64,000 nucleotides of DNA from Candidatus Gallacutalibacter stercoravium. GTDB lineage: Bacteria > Bacillota > Clostridia > Oscillospirales > Acutalibacteraceae. The position numbers were made by a program, and so were the translations under genes. Below, in pieces: positions 16,220 through 25,402 of the stretch (within the stretch, counting starts at the first letter, position 1; each line of letters opens with the position of its first letter). The stretch is taken from assembly GCA_018716975.1 (NCBI GenBank), contig DVJE01000015.1, positions 1 through 64,000 on the forward strand, given 5' to 3'. The notes under the pieces are model-generated. The model did not search any database and was not told the DNA's origin. It worked only from the letters and a program-made list of their open reading frames with translations.

Positions 16220-17617
16220 GTGAAAAGCACCTTCAAACTCATCCGGCGTTTTGTAAAAATCTTACTTTTATCGGTTATCGGCCTGTTTGTGCTGAATATC
16301 CTGCTGCTTATTTTCGTTTTTTCCCGATCGGAGTCCCACTCCGGCGGTTGGAAGGCTACAGAACAGCTGGGGAACGAATTGACGGAAACCCAAAGCGGTG
16401 TATATACGCTCTCAGAAAAAGGACGAGAGCTTTTGCAGCAAAAAAACGCTTGGGCAATTTTGGTCGAGGATGAAACCGGTAACGTGGTTTGGCACAGCGA
16501 TAATCTTCCAGAAGGGGTTCCGCTTCATTATTCGGCGGCGGATATCTCTTACTATACACGCGGGTATATTGAAGATTATCCTACAACCACCGCCGCCCGC
16601 GGGGACGATCTGATATTTATGGGGCATCCCAAGGATATGTATTGGAAGCATATGTGGCCGGCCTTTGATTATCAACTGATTGCCAACTCACCCAAAATCA
16701 TCCTGATGTTCCTAGTGGTCAATTTATTGGCGATCCTTTTGATTTATTTTGTGTCCACATCGGGCGTTTTAAAATCGGTAAAGCCCATTGTTACAGGGAT
16801 TGAAGGTTTGCCGGAGGGTAAGGAGGTTTATATCAAAGAAAAGGGACTACTGTCGGACTTAGCCGCCGCAATCAACCGTGGTTCCGAAAAGCTCATGCGG
16901 CAGGATCGGGAGTTAAAGAAGAAAGAGATCGCCCGGGCCAACTGGATTTCAGGCGTTTCCCATGATATCCGAACCCCGCTTTCCATGGTGATGGGCTATG
17001 CCGGGCAGCTGGAAGAAAGCAGCGCACTCTCTGAAGAAGACCGCAGAAAAGCATCCATCATCCGGCAACAGAGCCTTAAAATGAAGAACCTAATCAACGA
17101 CCTAAACCTGGCTTCTAAACTGGAATACAATATGCAGCCGCTCCATCCGGAGCCGGTGAATCTGATTGCAGTGGTAAGGCAGTGTGCTGTGGATTTCATC
17201 AATGCCGATTTAGACAGCAAGTATCCGTTGGAATGGAAGACGGACGAAAACCTGACCGCCTGCGTGATACAAGGAGATAAGGGCTTGCTACGCCGTGCGG
17301 TTAACAACTTGCTAAACAACGCCCAGTCCCACAATCCGGAGGGATGCGCCATATCGGTGGAAGTCCGGGAAGAAAGAAACAGCTATATGATCTCCGTGGA
17401 GGATGACGGCGTGGGCATTTCGGATAAGCAGCTGGAAAAGCTACAGAACACGCCGCATTATATGATGAGCGACAACGGCACCGAAGAACCGCGTCATGGG
17501 TTAGGGCTGCTGATTGTCCAGCAGATCGTGCGGGCGCATCATGGCGACGTAGCTTTCGGGCATGGTTCTTCCGGCGGATTTCTGGTGCAGCTACGGTTTC
17601 CGATGAAAGAAGAATAA
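16220..17617 (+). CDS. Sensor histidine kinase
   Basis: This 465-residue membrane kinase starts at a GTG. Transmembrane helix 1 (about 13-35) and helix 2 (about 159-181) enclose an extracellular sensing domain of about 120 residues. A linker leads to the dimerisation domain with His248 (SGVSHDIRTPLS). The ATP-binding domain shows the N box (NNLLNNAQSHNPEG), the G1 box (VEDDGVGIS) and the G2 box (HGLGLLIVQQI). With the response regulator it should sense a peptide or envelope signal and switch on the ABC exporter. The sizeable sensor domain makes it unlike the very short-loop BceS kinases. Confidence 0.92.
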   Translation: MKSTFKLIRRFVKILLLSVIGLFVLNILLLIFVFSRSESHSGGWKATEQLGNELTETQSGVYTLSEKGRELLQQKNAWAILVEDETGNVVWHSDNLPEGVPLHYSAADISYYTRGYIEDYPTTTAARGDDLIFMGHPKDMYWKHMWPAFDYQLIANSPKIILMFLVVNLLAILLIYFVSTSGVLKSVKPIVTGIEGLPEGKEVYIKEKGLLSDLAAAINRGSEKLMRQDRELKKKEIARANWISGVSHDIRTPLSMVMGYAGQLEESSALSEEDRRKASIIRQQSLKMKNLINDLNLASKLEYNMQPLHPEPVNLIAVVRQCAVDFINADLDSKYPLEWKTDENLTACVIQGDKGLLRRAVNNLLNNAQSHNPEGCAISVEVREERNSYMISVEDDGVGISDKQLEKLQNTPHYMMSDNGTEEPRHGLGLLIVQQIVRAHHGDVAFGHGSSGGFLVQLRFPMKEE

Positions 17618-18088
17618 AGAAAATGCGATTTGTAAATGCCTCCCACCCGCAGAAAAGCTATTGGTGCGCCTAAAGCGTTTTGGGGCGTGTCACCTTCTAT
17701 TGGCCCGAAACTATTTTTAACTATTTGGGCAATAGAAGCTTCGGCTTTCACGCTGACGAATGCCCTCTCGTTTGGAACTTGCGGTTGTGTGCAACGCATC
17801 AAACGGCTTGTAAAACCTTTTGATGCGATATATAATTTAAAAGACGCAGAAAGAAGCAGGCACGCTCGGCGCAAGCTTTCTCATCTGTGTAAAACCCCTA
17901 ACGTGATTGTTTTTATGACGGCCGTGGCGTCTTATTAGACGTGGCGGCCGTTGTGCCGGTGTTTTGAAAAATAGCCGCTTGTTTATTGTTTAGAAATTTA
18001 CTTTGGGTTTGCTTGTGATACCGGCTGATAAGGGGCGCCTGCGCAACCATAGCGCCGTATGATGACAAATGAAGGGTATCGATGAATT
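17618..18088. repeat. Structured intergenic stretch, possible dispersed repeat
   Basis: These 471 nt have no convincing gene. They contain a hairpin of TCTATTGGCCC with GGGCAATAGA (17696-17736), another of GCATCAAA with TTTGATGC (17796-17826), and a third at 17918-17951 (ACGGCCG/CGGCCGT with an inner CGTC/GACG). A 111-codon minus-strand frame (17539-17874) that includes GPIEGDTPQNALGAPIAF resembles translations I remember from intergenic repeats of related genomes. I take the block as a possible dispersed, structured repeat rather than protein-coding. The uvrA-like start follows with only a weak ribosome binding site. Confidence 0.35.
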
Positions 18089-20560
18089 ATGATTGATAAA
18101 ATAAAAATTCGCGGAGCAAAAGTGCACAATTTAAAAAATATAGATGTAGATGTTCCGCTGAATAAAATTGTAGGTATTGCCGGGGTATCGGGTTCTGGAA
18201 AATCTTCGCTGGCTTTAGGCGTTTTGTATGCCGAAGGCTCCCGGCGGTATTTGGACGCGCTTTCCACTTACACCCGGCGGCGGATGACCCAGGCGGCAAA
18301 AGCGCAGGTAGATGAAGCGCTGTATGTGCCGGCCGCTCTGGCACTGCATCAACGTCCGGGGGTACCCGGTATACGCAGCACTTTTGGCACAGGTACAGAG
18401 CTGCTCAACAATCTTCGCTTGATGTTTTCACGGCTTGCCAGCCACCGGTGTCCCAATGGGCACTATCTAGCTCCCACATTGGCAGTGGCTGCGGGGCACG
18501 AACTCACTTGTCCGGAATGCGGCGCAAAATTTTATGCGCCGTCGGCAGAGGAACTTGCCTTTAACAGTCAAGGTGCATGCCGCACCTGTGATGGTACCGG
18601 CGTGGTAAGAACGGTGGACCGCGCAACGCTGGTGCCGGATGAGTCCCTTACCATTGATGAAGGCGCCGTGGCTCCCTGGAATTCCTTAATGTGGTCGCTG
18701 ATGACGGACGTTTGTAGGGAGATGGGCGTGCGCACTGACGTTCCCTTTTGTGATCTTACAGACAAAGAAAAAGATATTGTCTATAACGGCCCGGCGGAAA
18801 AGAAACATATTTTTTACAAACCTAAAAATTCTAACCAGGGCGGAGAGTTGGACTTTACCTATTTTAACGCGGTGTATACTGTGCAGAATGCGTTGGCAAA
18901 GGTCAAAGATGAAAAGGGCATGAAGCGGGTGGAAAAGTTTTTAAAGCAAGAGGCCTGCCCGGATTGCGGTGGCACCCGGCTATCTGAAAGTGCCAGAGCA
19001 CCAAAACTTTGCGGCATTTCGTTAGATGAGGCCTGCCAAATGACCCTTTCGGCGCTGGTGGAGTGGGTGAAAAGGGTGCCGCCGTCGCTTGCGCAAGAAA
19101 TGCGCCCTATGGCCGAAAGTATTTGCGAGTCGTTTCAAACTGCCGCTAAACGGCTTTTAGATTTGGGGCTTGGATATTTGACCCTTGACCGCGCCGGCGC
19201 AACGCTTTCCACCGGTGAACGGCAGAGGATGCAGCTGGCGCGTGCCGTTCGCAATCGCACAACCGGCGTTCTTTATGTGCTGGACGAACCGTCCATTGGA
19301 TTGCATCCGGCTAATATGGTGGGCTTATTGGGCGTAATGCGCGATTTGGTGGCGGACGGCAATTCGGTTGTATTTGTGGATCATGACACCCAAATTTTAG
19401 CACAAGCAGATTGGCTCATCGAAATGGGGCCGGGCGCCGGCGCCCAGGGGGGTAGAATGGTTGCAGAAGGCTTGCCCACGGATTTGGCCCAAAACCCCAA
19501 TTCTAAAATAGGCCCCTTCCTTTCCGGCGCCGCCGCTATACACAGGGAACGTCCTGCCGGTGAGGTGTTTGCCGGTGGAACAATTGCACTTTCTACCGGC
19601 GCCATTCATACGGTGCAGCCGCTGGAGGTCGCGATTCCCAAAGGAAGGCTAACCGTGGTAACGGGCGTATCGGGTTCCGGTAAAACGACCTTAATTTTAG
19701 AAAGCCTTGTGCCCGGGTTGGAGGCCATAACCCACGGAAAAAAGCTGCCGGAACATGTGCGTTCCATTCAAGCCGACGGCATTACGCAGGTGAAGCTGAT
19801 AGACGCTACGCCTATTGGGATCAATGTTCGTTCAACCGTTGCCACTTATGCCAACATACACGACGAATTGCGTAAGGTTTTTGCTAGAACGCCAGACGCC
19901 AAACAACTGGGTTACAAGGCCGGAGACTTTTCTTATAACACCGGTAAGCTGCGCTGCCCTGTTTGCGACGGTACCGGTGTAATTAGTTTGGATGTGCAGT
20001 TTTTACCTGATGTGGAGATTCCATGCCCGGAGTGTAGAGGATCCCGGTATGCAAAAGCGGCTGCTCAAGTGCGGCATCAGGATAAAACCGGCCGTAGTTA
20101 CTCCCTGCCTGACCTAATGGCAATGGACGTGAATACGGCGTTGGATGTTTGTAAGAATTTAAAATTAGTTTATCAACGTTTACAGGTGCTGCAAGGGCTT
20201 GGCCTTGGATACCTAACGCTGGGAGAAGAAACCCCCAGCCTATCCGGCGGCGAAGCACAGCGCTTAAAGTTGGCAAGCGAAATGGGCAAGGCGCAGTCGG
20301 ATTCGGTGTTCGTGTTTGACGAACCGACGATTGGCCTGCATCCGCTGGATGTGCAAACCCTGTTGGGCGTATTTCAAACGCTTATCAAAAACGGCGCTAC
20401 GGTCGTTGTGATCGAGCACGATTTAGATGTTATCCGCAATGCGGACTATGTGATTGATATGGGGCCGGGCGGCGGCACCGAAGGCGGCCGGGTTGTTGCG
20501 GCCGGCACGCCGGCAGAAATTCAAAGTAGTCCGCAAAGCCGCACCGGTAAGTTTCTCTAG
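18089..20560 (+). CDS. UvrA-like excinuclease ABC ATPase (short paralogue)
   Basis: This is an 823-residue protein with the tandem ABC architecture of UvrA, about 120 residues shorter than housekeeping UvrA. ATPase half 1 has GVSGSGKSSL near residue 31 and the signature LSTGERQRMQLARAV. Half 2 has GVSGSGKTTL and LSGGEAQRLKLASEM, followed by VFDEPTIGLHP. Zinc-binding CPECGAKF and Cys-rich CPVCDGTG motifs are present. The shorter class is found in drug-producer self-protection (DrrC-like) and as UvrA2 in many Firmicutes. No uvrB or uvrC is nearby, and the role may be DNA protection against an intercalator. Confidence 0.88.
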   Translation: MIDKIKIRGAKVHNLKNIDVDVPLNKIVGIAGVSGSGKSSLALGVLYAEGSRRYLDALSTYTRRRMTQAAKAQVDEALYVPAALALHQRPGVPGIRSTFGTGTELLNNLRLMFSRLASHRCPNGHYLAPTLAVAAGHELTCPECGAKFYAPSAEELAFNSQGACRTCDGTGVVRTVDRATLVPDESLTIDEGAVAPWNSLMWSLMTDVCREMGVRTDVPFCDLTDKEKDIVYNGPAEKKHIFYKPKNSNQGGELDFTYFNAVYTVQNALAKVKDEKGMKRVEKFLKQEACPDCGGTRLSESARAPKLCGISLDEACQMTLSALVEWVKRVPPSLAQEMRPMAESICESFQTAAKRLLDLGLGYLTLDRAGATLSTGERQRMQLARAVRNRTTGVLYVLDEPSIGLHPANMVGLLGVMRDLVADGNSVVFVDHDTQILAQADWLIEMGPGAGAQGGRMVAEGLPTDLAQNPNSKIGPFLSGAAAIHRERPAGEVFAGGTIALSTGAIHTVQPLEVAIPKGRLTVVTGVSGSGKTTLILESLVPGLEAITHGKKLPEHVRSIQADGITQVKLIDATPIGINVRSTVATYANIHDELRKVFARTPDAKQLGYKAGDFSYNTGKLRCPVCDGTGVISLDVQFLPDVEIPCPECRGSRYAKAAAQVRHQDKTGRSYSLPDLMAMDVNTALDVCKNLKLVYQRLQVLQGLGLGYLTLGEETPSLSGGEAQRLKLASEMGKAQSDSVFVFDEPTIGLHPLDVQTLLGVFQTLIKNGATVVVIEHDLDVIRNADYVIDMGPGGGTEGGRVVAAGTPAEIQSSPQSRTGKFL

Positions 20561-20837
20561 TCCATTGCACAAACTTCGCGATGTAATGGCGCCACAGCGG
20601 GTGAAAGCAAATGGTACTTAAATAGAGCGTAATCGCATTTTGTTATGTAGATATAGAAATAATTGCCGAAAAGCCGCTGTTTGTTGGCTTGTTTACAAAA
20701 GATCATCCATTTTAATTCTGTGTTTTCTAGAACAGTTTCCTAAAATTTTTGGGAAAATAGTATCTTGTGTGAATACACGAAATGCTATATGATTAATGTA
20801 TATGGAATTGTTTAGCTTTTTGGGGGGAGATGGCAAG
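20561..20837 (+). promoter_or_regulatory. Promoter region of the kinase/FHA operon
   Basis: A TTGTGT at 20765-20770 and a TATGAT at 20788-20793 are separated by exactly 17 bp, a good vegetative promoter. Transcription would begin near 20800 and leave a leader of about 38 nt before ATG 20838. A short hairpin (TTTCC/GGAAA with an A/T-rich centre) at about 20736-20756 lies just upstream. No further promoter of this quality was noticed before the end of the operon at 32392. Confidence 0.55.
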
Positions 20838-23495
20838 ATGGATGTGGAAAAACTATGCCCGGGCTGTATGCGTGAGAGGCAAAGCATGGAAGGGCCTTGC
20901 CCGTTTTGCGGGTATGATGCCTCTGCGGCACAGGTAGAAGCGCACCAGCTGCCGCCGGGCACCATCCTGTCGGGCAAATATTTGGTAGGCAAGCTGCTGG
21001 GCGAGGGTGGTTTTGGCATTACATATTTGGGCTGGGATTTAAACCTAGATATGAAGGTAGCCATCAAGGAATATTACCCGGCCGGCTTTGTTATGCGCGA
21101 AAATACCTCTAGCAATACGGTTTTGAGTTTTACGGGGGAAAAGGGCGAGTTTTACCAGGCAGGCAAAGATAAGTTCCTCAGCGAAGCCAAAAGTTTGGCA
21201 AAGTTTTTTCTTTTGCCGGGCATTGTGTGTGTAAAAGACTTTTTCTTGGAAAACAACACAGCTTATATCGTGATGGAATACATAGACGGCGTAACGCTGA
21301 AAACCAAGCTGGCGCAAAGCGGCGGCAAAATGCCTGTTGGGCCTTTGTTGGAGCTGATGCGCCCGCTCATGTCGTCGCTATCCACGGTGCATAAGGCTGG
21401 GCTAATCCACCGGGATATTAGTCCCGACAATATTATGGTGTCGAATGCCGGGCAGGTAAAACTGCTGGATTTTGGCGCCGCGCGCGATGTTACAGTGAAC
21501 GGCGGCAAAAGTTTGGCGGTGGTGCTTAAACCTGGGTATGCGCCAGAAGAGCAGTATCGCACCCAGGGGCAGCAAGGACCGTGGACCGACGTTTACGCCT
21601 TGTGCGCCACTATTTATAAATGCATTACCGGTGTAACTCCGCCGGAGCCGATCGAGCGTATGGCGAACGACAAGCTGGTGCCGCCGATTGCCCTTTGCCC
21701 GGTTACCCCGGCGCAAAATGCAGCGCTGCTGAAGGGGCTGGCAATCTATGCCGCGCAACGGTTCCAAAGCATAGAAGAGTTGTACCGAGCTTTGTATGGC
21801 AGTCCGGTTTCACAAACGCCTCCTCCAACTGGTGCGGCTATGCCTACTGGAGCGGGCGTGAATGGCGGCCAGCAAGTAAACCCGGCGGTTAACCAACAGC
21901 AGGAACAAGAGCGGCAGGCTCGCGAACGGGCGGCGCAGGAAGAAGCGGCGCGCAGGCAGGCGGCTATGGCAGCGGCACAGCAGCAACAAGCAGAAGCAAA
22001 GGCAAAACGCAACCGCATCCTTTTGGTGGCGGGCATAGCGGTGGCCGCTCTTTTGATAATCATATTGCTCGCTTCTCAAAGCTGCGGTTCCAGTGCGGGT
22101 TCCGATTCGTCTTCTTCCAGTTCGCGTGCGGAGACGGTTTCTTCACAGGTGAGCGAGTCTCAACCCGCGGGCTTTTCACAGGGACGGTATCAAGATAACG
22201 ATATCGGTTTCTCGTATTCGGAGGATTGGTTACCGTCCACTGCGCAAAACGGCGGACCGTGCCTGACGGGTATCTTAGGCGGTGTAGAGTACGAATTTAC
22301 TGTGCTGGATATAACCGACGATACCGCCCAGGATATTAACGACTATCTGGCAGATGCCTATGATTATCTAGAAAGCACCTATGGCATTACTCCCGTAGCG
22401 GGCGGCACAGGCTCGTTGAGCAACGGCACGGTGGGCAGCTATTCCGCTAGGGTGACCGGTTGCCTGTATGAAGATGGTGGAGAGGTGTGTTCTCTGAATT
22501 TGTATATCGTCACCGATGGAGCTAAAAGAGTGGCGATTATGACCCGGGCCCCCGGTTTAAGCAGCGACAGCACGCAGTATGACGGCAGTGTATTTGATTC
22601 CATATTCGACTCTTTTGAAATTTACCGCAGCGCAAGCGGTGGCGGCCAAGAGAGCAGCGCGGCTGCTTCCTCTGCCGAGAATGTCGATGCTCTTGCAGAG
22701 ATATTATACGATCAGGCTCAAAGCATGTGGAGCGCCGGCCAAAAGGAAGAGGCTGTTGAATATTTCATGCAGGCAGCTGAAAGCGGATATGCGCCGGCCC
22801 AAAACACAGTCGGCTATCTTTATGAAAAAGGCGATACCTTAGAAAAGGATATGGACGAGGCGCTGTATTGGTATGAAGAAGCCGCCAATCAGGGTTATGC
22901 AATGGCGCAGCACAATCTGGGCGTTCTGTATCGAGAAGGCGACGGCGTTGAGCAGGATTACGAATTATCCTTCGAGTGGTTGACAAAGGCTGCCGAGCAA
23001 GGCTATGCGGATTCTCAAAACGACGTGGGCTACGCCTATCAATACGGCCTAGGCGTGAGCAAAGATTTAGAAAAGGCTTTTGAATGGTACATGAAAGCAG
23101 CTGAGCAAGGGTCTGATATCGGCCAATGTAATGTGGGTATTTGCTACCGCGACGGTATCGGCGTGGAACAAGATTATGACGAGGCATTTCAGTGGCTGTT
23201 AAAGGCCGCCGAGCAAGGATTCGCCTCGGCCCAAAATGATGTGGGCTTTGCCTATCAAAACGGCCAAGGTGTGGAAGAAGACATGGCAGAGGCCTTTGAT
23301 TGGTATATGAAAGCTGCCGAACAGGGATTTAGCGTTGGGCAGTACAATGTGGGCATCTGCTATAAGATGGGCCGTGGTGTAGAGCAAGATTACGAGGAAG
23401 CTCTTGCGTGGTTTAAAAAGGCGGCGGATCAAGGCTATGAGGATGCGCAAAAACAAATTGATAGCTATGAGCAGCTCGGTGGCTGGGATTCCTAA
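20838..23495 (+). CDS. Ser/Thr protein kinase with zinc ribbon, TM helix and Sel1 repeats
   Basis: This 885-residue protein begins with a zinc ribbon (Cys7, Cys10, Cys21, Cys24). A protein kinase domain follows (about 45-325): GEGGFG at 55-60, Lys77 in VAIKE, HRDISPDN with Asp193, DFGAA with Asp211, and YAPEEQY. The usual Lys of HRDxKxxN is Ser. A Gln/Ala/Glu-rich coiled segment leads to one membrane helix (about 394-413). Outside lie a Ser-rich linker, a globular region and about seven Sel1-type repeats with AAEQG signatures. The kinase is thus cytoplasmic and the Sel1 solenoid probably extracellular. GGGGGGAG at 20822-20829 selects ATG 20838 over an earlier in-frame ATG at 20796. First gene of the operon. 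Confidence 0.88.
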   Translation: MDVEKLCPGCMRERQSMEGPCPFCGYDASAAQVEAHQLPPGTILSGKYLVGKLLGEGGFGITYLGWDLNLDMKVAIKEYYPAGFVMRENTSSNTVLSFTGEKGEFYQAGKDKFLSEAKSLAKFFLLPGIVCVKDFFLENNTAYIVMEYIDGVTLKTKLAQSGGKMPVGPLLELMRPLMSSLSTVHKAGLIHRDISPDNIMVSNAGQVKLLDFGAARDVTVNGGKSLAVVLKPGYAPEEQYRTQGQQGPWTDVYALCATIYKCITGVTPPEPIERMANDKLVPPIALCPVTPAQNAALLKGLAIYAAQRFQSIEELYRALYGSPVSQTPPPTGAAMPTGAGVNGGQQVNPAVNQQQEQERQARERAAQEEAARRQAAMAAAQQQQAEAKAKRNRILLVAGIAVAALLIIILLASQSCGSSAGSDSSSSSSRAETVSSQVSESQPAGFSQGRYQDNDIGFSYSEDWLPSTAQNGGPCLTGILGGVEYEFTVLDITDDTAQDINDYLADAYDYLESTYGITPVAGGTGSLSNGTVGSYSARVTGCLYEDGGEVCSLNLYIVTDGAKRVAIMTRAPGLSSDSTQYDGSVFDSIFDSFEIYRSASGGGQESSAAASSAENVDALAEILYDQAQSMWSAGQKEEAVEYFMQAAESGYAPAQNTVGYLYEKGDTLEKDMDEALYWYEEAANQGYAMAQHNLGVLYREGDGVEQDYELSFEWLTKAAEQGYADSQNDVGYAYQYGLGVSKDLEKAFEWYMKAAEQGSDIGQCNVGICYRDGIGVEQDYDEAFQWLLKAAEQGFASAQNDVGFAYQNGQGVEEDMAEAFDWYMKAAEQGFSVGQYNVGICYKMGRGVEQDYEEALAWFKKAADQGYEDAQKQIDSYEQLGGWDS

Positions 23496-23552
23496 TTTTA
23501 CAAGTTCAATTTTTACATATTCAAAAATTATATTTGACGGAGGTTTATCATT

Positions 23553-24167
23553 ATGGAAATGAAACGTTGCCCCAACGGTCATTATTACGATCACTCGAAA
23601 AACCCCACTTGCCCTTATTGCAGCGGCGCCAGCGCCAACGCAAATGTAACTTTGCCCTTGGATAACGGCAGAACGGTGGCACAAAATGTGGCTCCTGGTA
23701 CGGTAGGCCCTACTGTGCCGGTTAGTCCCGTTCCTCAGGCAACCCCAACGGCTCCCGTTTATTCGCCGGCGCCCGCCTCTAATTCCGATGGAGAGCGGAC
23801 GGTTGCGGTTATTCGCCAAAAGATCGGGATAGATCCGGTTGTTGGATGGCTTGTTTGTATCGAGGGTAAGGATAAAGGCACCGATTACCGTATTCATTCC
23901 GACAACAATTATATTGGCCGCGGGGAAAAGATGGATATTTGCATCCACGGTGACGATACCATTTCGCGGGAGAATCACGCGATTGTTAGCTATGATATGC
24001 GGGATAAAATTTTCTACTTTTCGCCCGGCGACGGCCGCAGCATTGTGCGCCTCAACGGCAAGGCGCTGTTTATGACTGCAGAGTTGGCTCCTTATGATCG
24101 AATTGAACTCGGAGGGACCGTGCTGATGTTTATTCCCTTCTGTGGGAAGGAGTTTGATTGGGAGTGA
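23553..24167 (+). CDS. Zinc-ribbon FHA domain protein
   Basis: This 204-residue soluble protein starts with a Cys/His metal-binding segment (CPNGHYYDHSKNPTCPYC). A Thr/Pro-rich linker (about 35-85) contains several Thr residues that could be kinase targets. A C-terminal FHA domain carries the phosphothreonine-binding residues in IGRGEKMDI and TISRENHAIVSYD. In mycobacterial and corynebacterial analogues (GarA/OdhI) a small FHA protein phosphorylated by the neighbouring kinase acts as a molecular switch; that is an analogy here. It lies 57 nt after the kinase and overlaps the start of the phosphatase gene. Confidence 0.85.
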   Translation: MEMKRCPNGHYYDHSKNPTCPYCSGASANANVTLPLDNGRTVAQNVAPGTVGPTVPVSPVPQATPTAPVYSPAPASNSDGERTVAVIRQKIGIDPVVGWLVCIEGKDKGTDYRIHSDNNYIGRGEKMDICIHGDDTISRENHAIVSYDMRDKIFYFSPGDGRSIVRLNGKALFMTAELAPYDRIELGGTVLMFIPFCGKEFDWE

Positions 24168-25366
24168 GTCGCAAGAGGAGGGGCTATACTTTTTTTCTGC
24201 TGCTGCTGTGCCTGTCGCTGTTGACGGCCTGCTCTAGCTTTACACAGGGCGCTGAGGAACCGGCAGTAGTACATGAGGAGGTCAGTTCTGCATCTTCTTC
24301 TCTGGATTCCGAGGAAGAATCAGGACCGCTTTCCTCCTTTGAAGCGGAATCTTCCCAATCCGTTGGAGAAGGGCAAAATTCGGCGCCGAGCGGCATCGTA
24401 TCGCAAACAGAGCAAGAAGGCGGCTTTTCTTTTGCCCAGCTGCTTTGGCCCGCTGTGGCGGTGGTAGTTGTTTTGATAATTGTGGCTGTGTGCCTAATTG
24501 TGCATAAAAAGAAACATACGGTGCCGCCTGTGTCGGTAGAGCAACCTCAAGAGCAGGGGCCTGCTGGTGTTGCGGTAGAAAATGTTGTGCAAGCGCAGGC
24601 ACCCGGCGTTTTTTCACTGGCTATTGGTAATGCACACCATATCGGTAAACGCAGCAGCCAGCAAGATTGTTTTGCTGTTTCAGATGTGACAAATCCGGCG
24701 CTCTGCGCACAAAAAGGAGTGCTAGCGGTGGTGGCGGATGGAATGGGCGGTTTGTCCAATGGAGCGCAGGTGAGCGCTCTTGTCACATCTACAATGATGG
24801 GGTATTTTGATACCCATACCATGCGCGACGCTCCTGCCACCCAGTTACTCACCATGATCAATGAAGCCAACCGGCAGGTACTGCGCGGTTTGGGCAATGC
24901 GCAAGGGCAAAGCGGTTCCACCGTGGTGGCGGTATTAATTCAAGACGGAGGGCTGTACTTTGCTTCGGTGGGAGATAGCCGCATTTATCTATTGCGCGGC
25001 GGCGTGCTTATGCAGATTAACCGGGAGCATACTTATGCAGCCGAACTGGATGAGAAAGTGGCGCGAGGCGAAATTTCGCAAAAAGCTGCCCAGGAGGATC
25101 CGCAGCGCAACGCCTTAACCAGCTATATCGGTATGGGCGCTTTAGAAAAAGTCGATCACAGTTTAAATCCTCTGGCATTGCAGCAAGGGGATCGCATTTT
25201 GTTAATGAGCGATGGCGTATTCGGCACCCTTTCCTCTCAGGAAATTGCGTCCGCAGCCCAAAATGGAGATGCTTTTGAGGCGGCTCAAAGACTGGAACAA
25301 GCCGTGCTGGCAAAGGACAAACCGGGCCAGGATAATTTTACGGCGGTTATTTTGCAGTGTGTTTAA
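24164..25366 (+). CDS. Membrane-anchored PP2C-type protein phosphatase
   Basis: This protein of about 400 residues has an unusual N-terminus: a signal peptide with a lipobox (LLTAC), a short extracellular Ser/Glu-rich segment, then a membrane helix (WPAVAVVVVLIIVAVCLIV) and basic residues. It ends in a cytoplasmic PP2C domain. Metal-binding motifs are SQQDCFAVSD, VADGMGG, SVGDSRIYLL, LMSDGVFG and the final DNFTAV. It should remove phosphate from the operon's kinase targets. Two starts are possible: TTG 24158 (5 nt from AAGGAG) and GTG 24164, which overlaps the previous stop; I chose the latter. Lipidation plus a TM helix would tether both ends of the extracellular loop. Confidence 0.85.
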   Translation: MSRKRRGYTFFLLLLCLSLLTACSSFTQGAEEPAVVHEEVSSASSSLDSEEESGPLSSFEAESSQSVGEGQNSAPSGIVSQTEQEGGFSFAQLLWPAVAVVVVLIIVAVCLIVHKKKHTVPPVSVEQPQEQGPAGVAVENVVQAQAPGVFSLAIGNAHHIGKRSSQQDCFAVSDVTNPALCAQKGVLAVVADGMGGLSNGAQVSALVTSTMMGYFDTHTMRDAPATQLLTMINEANRQVLRGLGNAQGQSGSTVVAVLIQDGGLYFASVGDSRIYLLRGGVLMQINREHTYAAELDEKVARGEISQKAAQEDPQRNALTSYIGMGALEKVDHSLNPLALQQGDRILLMSDGVFGTLSSQEIASAAQNGDAFEAAQRLEQAVLAKDKPGQDNFTAVILQCV

Positions 25367-25402
25367 CAGTAGAGTATTGTGAGATGAGGAAGGGATGAAG
25401 CG

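Noticed and set aside
17539-17938. Overlapping ORFs of about 100 codons on both strands in the intergenic block
   Set aside because: No ribosome binding sites, no protein-like composition and overlapping hairpins; better explained as a non-coding repeat.
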